Part shown: positions 59,216-61,226 of the stretch, piece by piece
Layout of the letters: each line of letters opens with the position of its first letter
How positions within the stretch are numbered: position 1 is the first letter of the stretch
Source of the DNA: Cryobacterium flavum
GTDB lineage: Bacteria > Actinomycetota > Actinomycetes > Actinomycetales > Microbacteriaceae
Direction: 5' to 3'
Length of the DNA stretch: 61,226 bases
Assembly: GCF_900103805.1 (NCBI RefSeq)
Contig: NZ_FNIB01000017.1
Location: 1 to 61,226 of the forward strand
Position numbers and translations under genes: made by a program
The notes under the pieces: generated by a model
Told to the model about the DNA's origin: nothing
What the model saw: the letters and a program-made list of their open reading frames with translations, nothing else
Databases searched by the model: none

Positions 59216-60766
59216 CTACGCTGCGGAAATGCGCGTCCCGTGGTCCAAATGCTTTGACGCCGCGACATTGCTCGTCGGGAAGATACCCTCCGAGCGTGTC
59301 ACCGAGAAGAAGACCGCACCGATCAATGCCAGAGTGAAGGATAGGCTCCCGATCGCCCATACCTGCATGGGCGAGATTGGGAGGAGCCACCACCATTCAG
59401 CATTCTTGTTGAGGTCCAGAACGCCGACATCAGTGCCAGTGACGTAGCGACGAATGTTGACGTGAAGAGCGACTGTATTCGCGATGGATAAACATACGGC
59501 AACGACGGTAAGTTGCACCCGGGACAGGCCCAAGTCAACCCTGTCGAGATCAAGCACAGCGAGTCCCACCAGCATGATCATTAATGGGTAAATATAGCGG
59601 GGCTGAACTCCACTCCCAACGAGTACACGATCATTGACCAGGATATAGAGCGGAATTAGAACTAGGCAGCCGAACACGAGACCCAGGGCAAGTCCCTTTC
59701 GTAGACTTACACGTCTTAGTCCCCAGAAAAGAGTGGACATAAAGATTACCAAGGCTGGAATCCAAACAAGTCCAGGAAACGTCGTATCGAGCCATCCCAG
59801 CCCCCAGAGCCCAAGAGCCCCTGCCCACAATTGTGGCAACAGGAGAATGTTACTAATGGTAAGTGAGACCACTTCCTGACGGGTGGCACCTTCACTCAGG
59901 GCGTCTGGAGAAACAATGGCTGACTGCCCGGCGCTGAAGAAGAATGCGACTGCAACAAGCCCCAGCCCAAGGGGAAGCAGGGAGCGTCGGAGGAACGACT
60001 GCGTTCGCTCGAAGGCCAACATGAAGACAGTTACCATTGCGATGGCAGCGTACACGGCCGAATCGCCTCTGGCACCGGCGCCGACAATCGTCGAGATGGC
60101 CGCAAGTATGCCAAAAGCGAAGAGTCGACTTCTAGTCTGGGCCTGAAAATAGGCGAGGAGGGAGACCCACAGGGTGGCTGCCGAAAGCACGGCCCAACTG
60201 CTTGGATTGACGCTCGGGATGATGAACATTCCGAGGGGAACAAGTGAAACAATACTCCCCCACAAAAGCGGCCCCCGACGCGCAACAGGAAGCAGGAAGA
60301 ATATCGTCGCAGTAAGGGTGAGGAAGAAGAAGGCATTCACCGCTCGCATGACCAGTATCGACGTCGAGATACTGTCCCCGGCAAATACGCTCATTACGCC
60401 GTAGAAGACTGGCGGGTAGCCACCGTCGAAGTTGCCTCGAGACGTATTAAGCAGCACGCTGGAAGGTTCTTGCGGGCAAGATGCGCTCGCTTCCGGCTTG
60501 AACGCGTAGCAGCCCGAGTATTGCAGAAGCGTCGCCGGTACCCGCCGTTCGACTGCGCTAGCTCCTTCTTCGCAAAGATTCTCACGAACGCCCTGGCCAC
60601 ACCAGATGCTGGCCATATGGTAATCATCGTCTGGGCTTGCCCCTACTGGCGACGCGAGTGACCAGCTAATGAGTGCGATGAAAAGAAAGACTGGCACAAG
60701 CGCGGCAATCAAGACTCTTCTAAACAGTTGACTCCGCCGCAAAATTCTCCTCAAGCCTTGGTCCAA
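59216..60766 (-). CDS. DUF2142-like multi-span membrane protein
   Basis: A 516-residue protein with about 12 helices. The N-terminal outer segment SPVGASPDDDYHMASIWCGQG with paired cysteines resembles DUF2142 proteins, membrane glycosyltransferase-like (GT-C fold) proteins common in polysaccharide loci. Middle PSVNPSSWAVLSAATLW and RGDSAVYAAIAMV fit the same. Start ATG 60766. Separate from the 58051-59052 unit by a 163-bp gap. Probably transfers a sugar to the exported polysaccharide; not certain. Confidence 0.7.
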   Translation of the reverse strand: MDQGLRRILRRSQLFRRVLIAALVPVFLFIALISWSLASPVGASPDDDYHMASIWCGQGVRENLCEEGASAVERRVPATLLQYSGCYAFKPEASASCPQEPSSVLLNTSRGNFDGGYPPVFYGVMSVFAGDSISTSILVMRAVNAFFFLTLTATIFFLLPVARRGPLLWGSIVSLVPLGMFIIPSVNPSSWAVLSAATLWVSLLAYFQAQTRSRLFAFGILAAISTIVGAGARGDSAVYAAIAMVTVFMLAFERTQSFLRRSLLPLGLGLVAVAFFFSAGQSAIVSPDALSEGATRQEVVSLTISNILLLPQLWAGALGLWGLGWLDTTFPGLVWIPALVIFMSTLFWGLRRVSLRKGLALGLVFGCLVLIPLYILVNDRVLVGSGVQPRYIYPLMIMLVGLAVLDLDRVDLGLSRVQLTVVAVCLSIANTVALHVNIRRYVTGTDVGVLDLNKNAEWWWLLPISPMQVWAIGSLSFTLALIGAVFFSVTRSEGIFPTSNVAASKHLDHGTRISAA

Positions 60767-60918
60767 GCCGCGCGACCGTTCCGGCGTTGCCTCATAACGT
60801 TACCGCAAGTCGTATTGGTGCCAGGTCCTCGGCTGGTTGATCACCCGGAATTCGGACATGCACTAACTATTGCTGCCATGGATTCGTGGCCATTGAAGCC
60901 AGAAGCTAAGGCAATCTA

Positions 60919-61226
60919 TCAGCCCGGAACGGTGGCTTGCGAACAGCCCATAAACGTATGCGCGCCGGGCCCAGTATTTATCGCGTACACGCACACCGAG
61001 TATGTACCCGGAGCCGCCGAAATCACCTCAGAAATACCATGAGAACCCCCATACCCCGGGTACGCAACTCCAATATCAGACCGCCCCTTATCCGCCACAT
61101 ACGCGACTCCAGAACTGCCCACATAAATATGCACAGCCACCGGAGACGCCGTATCCGGGTCCAAGGCCCACCCGCCAACCGTTATGCCGGCAGACGACCC
61201 AGAAATGACGTCAAGGGAACCGATCG
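60919..61226 (-). CDS. Secreted repeat-domain protein, C-terminus only (5' end outside window)
   Basis: Open frame from the right edge to TGA 60921-60919, 102 visible residues: GSLDVISGSSAGITVGGWALDPDTASPVAVHIYVG...GVAYVADKGRSDIGVAYPGYGGSHGISEVISAAPGTYSVCVYAINTGPGAHTFMGCSQATVPG. It matches the repeated beta-domain seen at the C-termini of actinobacterial secreted amidases and SpoIID-like proteins (WALDPDT and CVYAINTGPG are the hallmarks). The ATG at 61164 is internal. The catalytic part is beyond the window. Confidence 0.8.
   Translation of the reverse strand, partial: IGSLDVISGSSAGITVGGWALDPDTASPVAVHIYVGSSGVAYVADKGRSDIGVAYPGYGGSHGISEVISAAPGTYSVCVYAINTGPGAHTFMGCSQATVPG

Overview
The window comes from a high-GC actinobacterium, most likely a member of the Microbacteriaceae. 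Support: an actinobacterial gene set (adenosylhomocysteinase, DUF3499, DUF5719, a WhiB2-type regulator, DUF222/HNH endonuclease), frequent GTG/TTG starts, ATGA and TAATG gene overlaps, and a heptamer GCATCCG / CGGATGC that I count by eye about 59 times in the first 41 kb but only 3 times in the last 20 kb. All family calls come from reading translations; no database search was run.

Layout. 1-462: leader and promoter of an rRNA operon that appears to run leftward out of the window, then a double palindrome. 463-4779: ahcY, an MFS pump divergent from its MarR-type regulator (whose 3' end is tandemly duplicated), DUF3499 and a zincin-like protein. 4780-5990: a lipoprotein gene bracketed by two copies of a long palindrome. 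6032-11993: two ABC permeases and a binding protein between two glycerophosphodiester phosphodiesterases, plus the decayed start of a CDP-glycerol glycerophosphotransferase. 12121-22580: a GT-C glycosyltransferase, a Mo-cofactor oxidoreductase with a cytochrome-like membrane half, a GT2 / DUF2064 / methyltransferase operon, a two-component system, an NAD-dependent epimerase and MTA phosphorylase. 22863-31601: DUF5719, a giant glycosyltransferase, WhiB, galE, a 46-residue membrane protein, a GlxA-type regulator and manA. 31727-40830: acyl-CoA dehydrogenase, FAD oxidoreductase, SRPBCC protein, two tandem O-antigen ligase/polymerase proteins, a broken HNH endonuclease gene and a Phd/VapC toxin-antitoxin pair.

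40869-60766 is a surface-polysaccharide locus: glycosyltransferases, an acyltransferase / aminotransferase / dehydrogenase trio for an acylated amino sugar, UDP-GlcNAc 2-epimerase, a flippase, and multi-membrane-span glycosyltransferase-like proteins. By eye it is visibly less GC-rich than the rest and nearly free of the heptamer, which suggests separate ancestry. It is split by an IS21-family element (51921-57070) that itself carries a second IS21 element (52740-55283) inside its istA. The right edge holds the C-terminus of a secreted repeat protein.

The most unusual features are dispersed DNA words and palindromes: the GCATCCG word, with inverted pairs at gene ends that recall DNA-uptake-sequence terminators; a GGGCCC-rich palindromic element at five loci, one of them translated inside the epimerase gene; paired long hairpins bracketing single genes; and an 18-bp palindrome over the whiB promoter.
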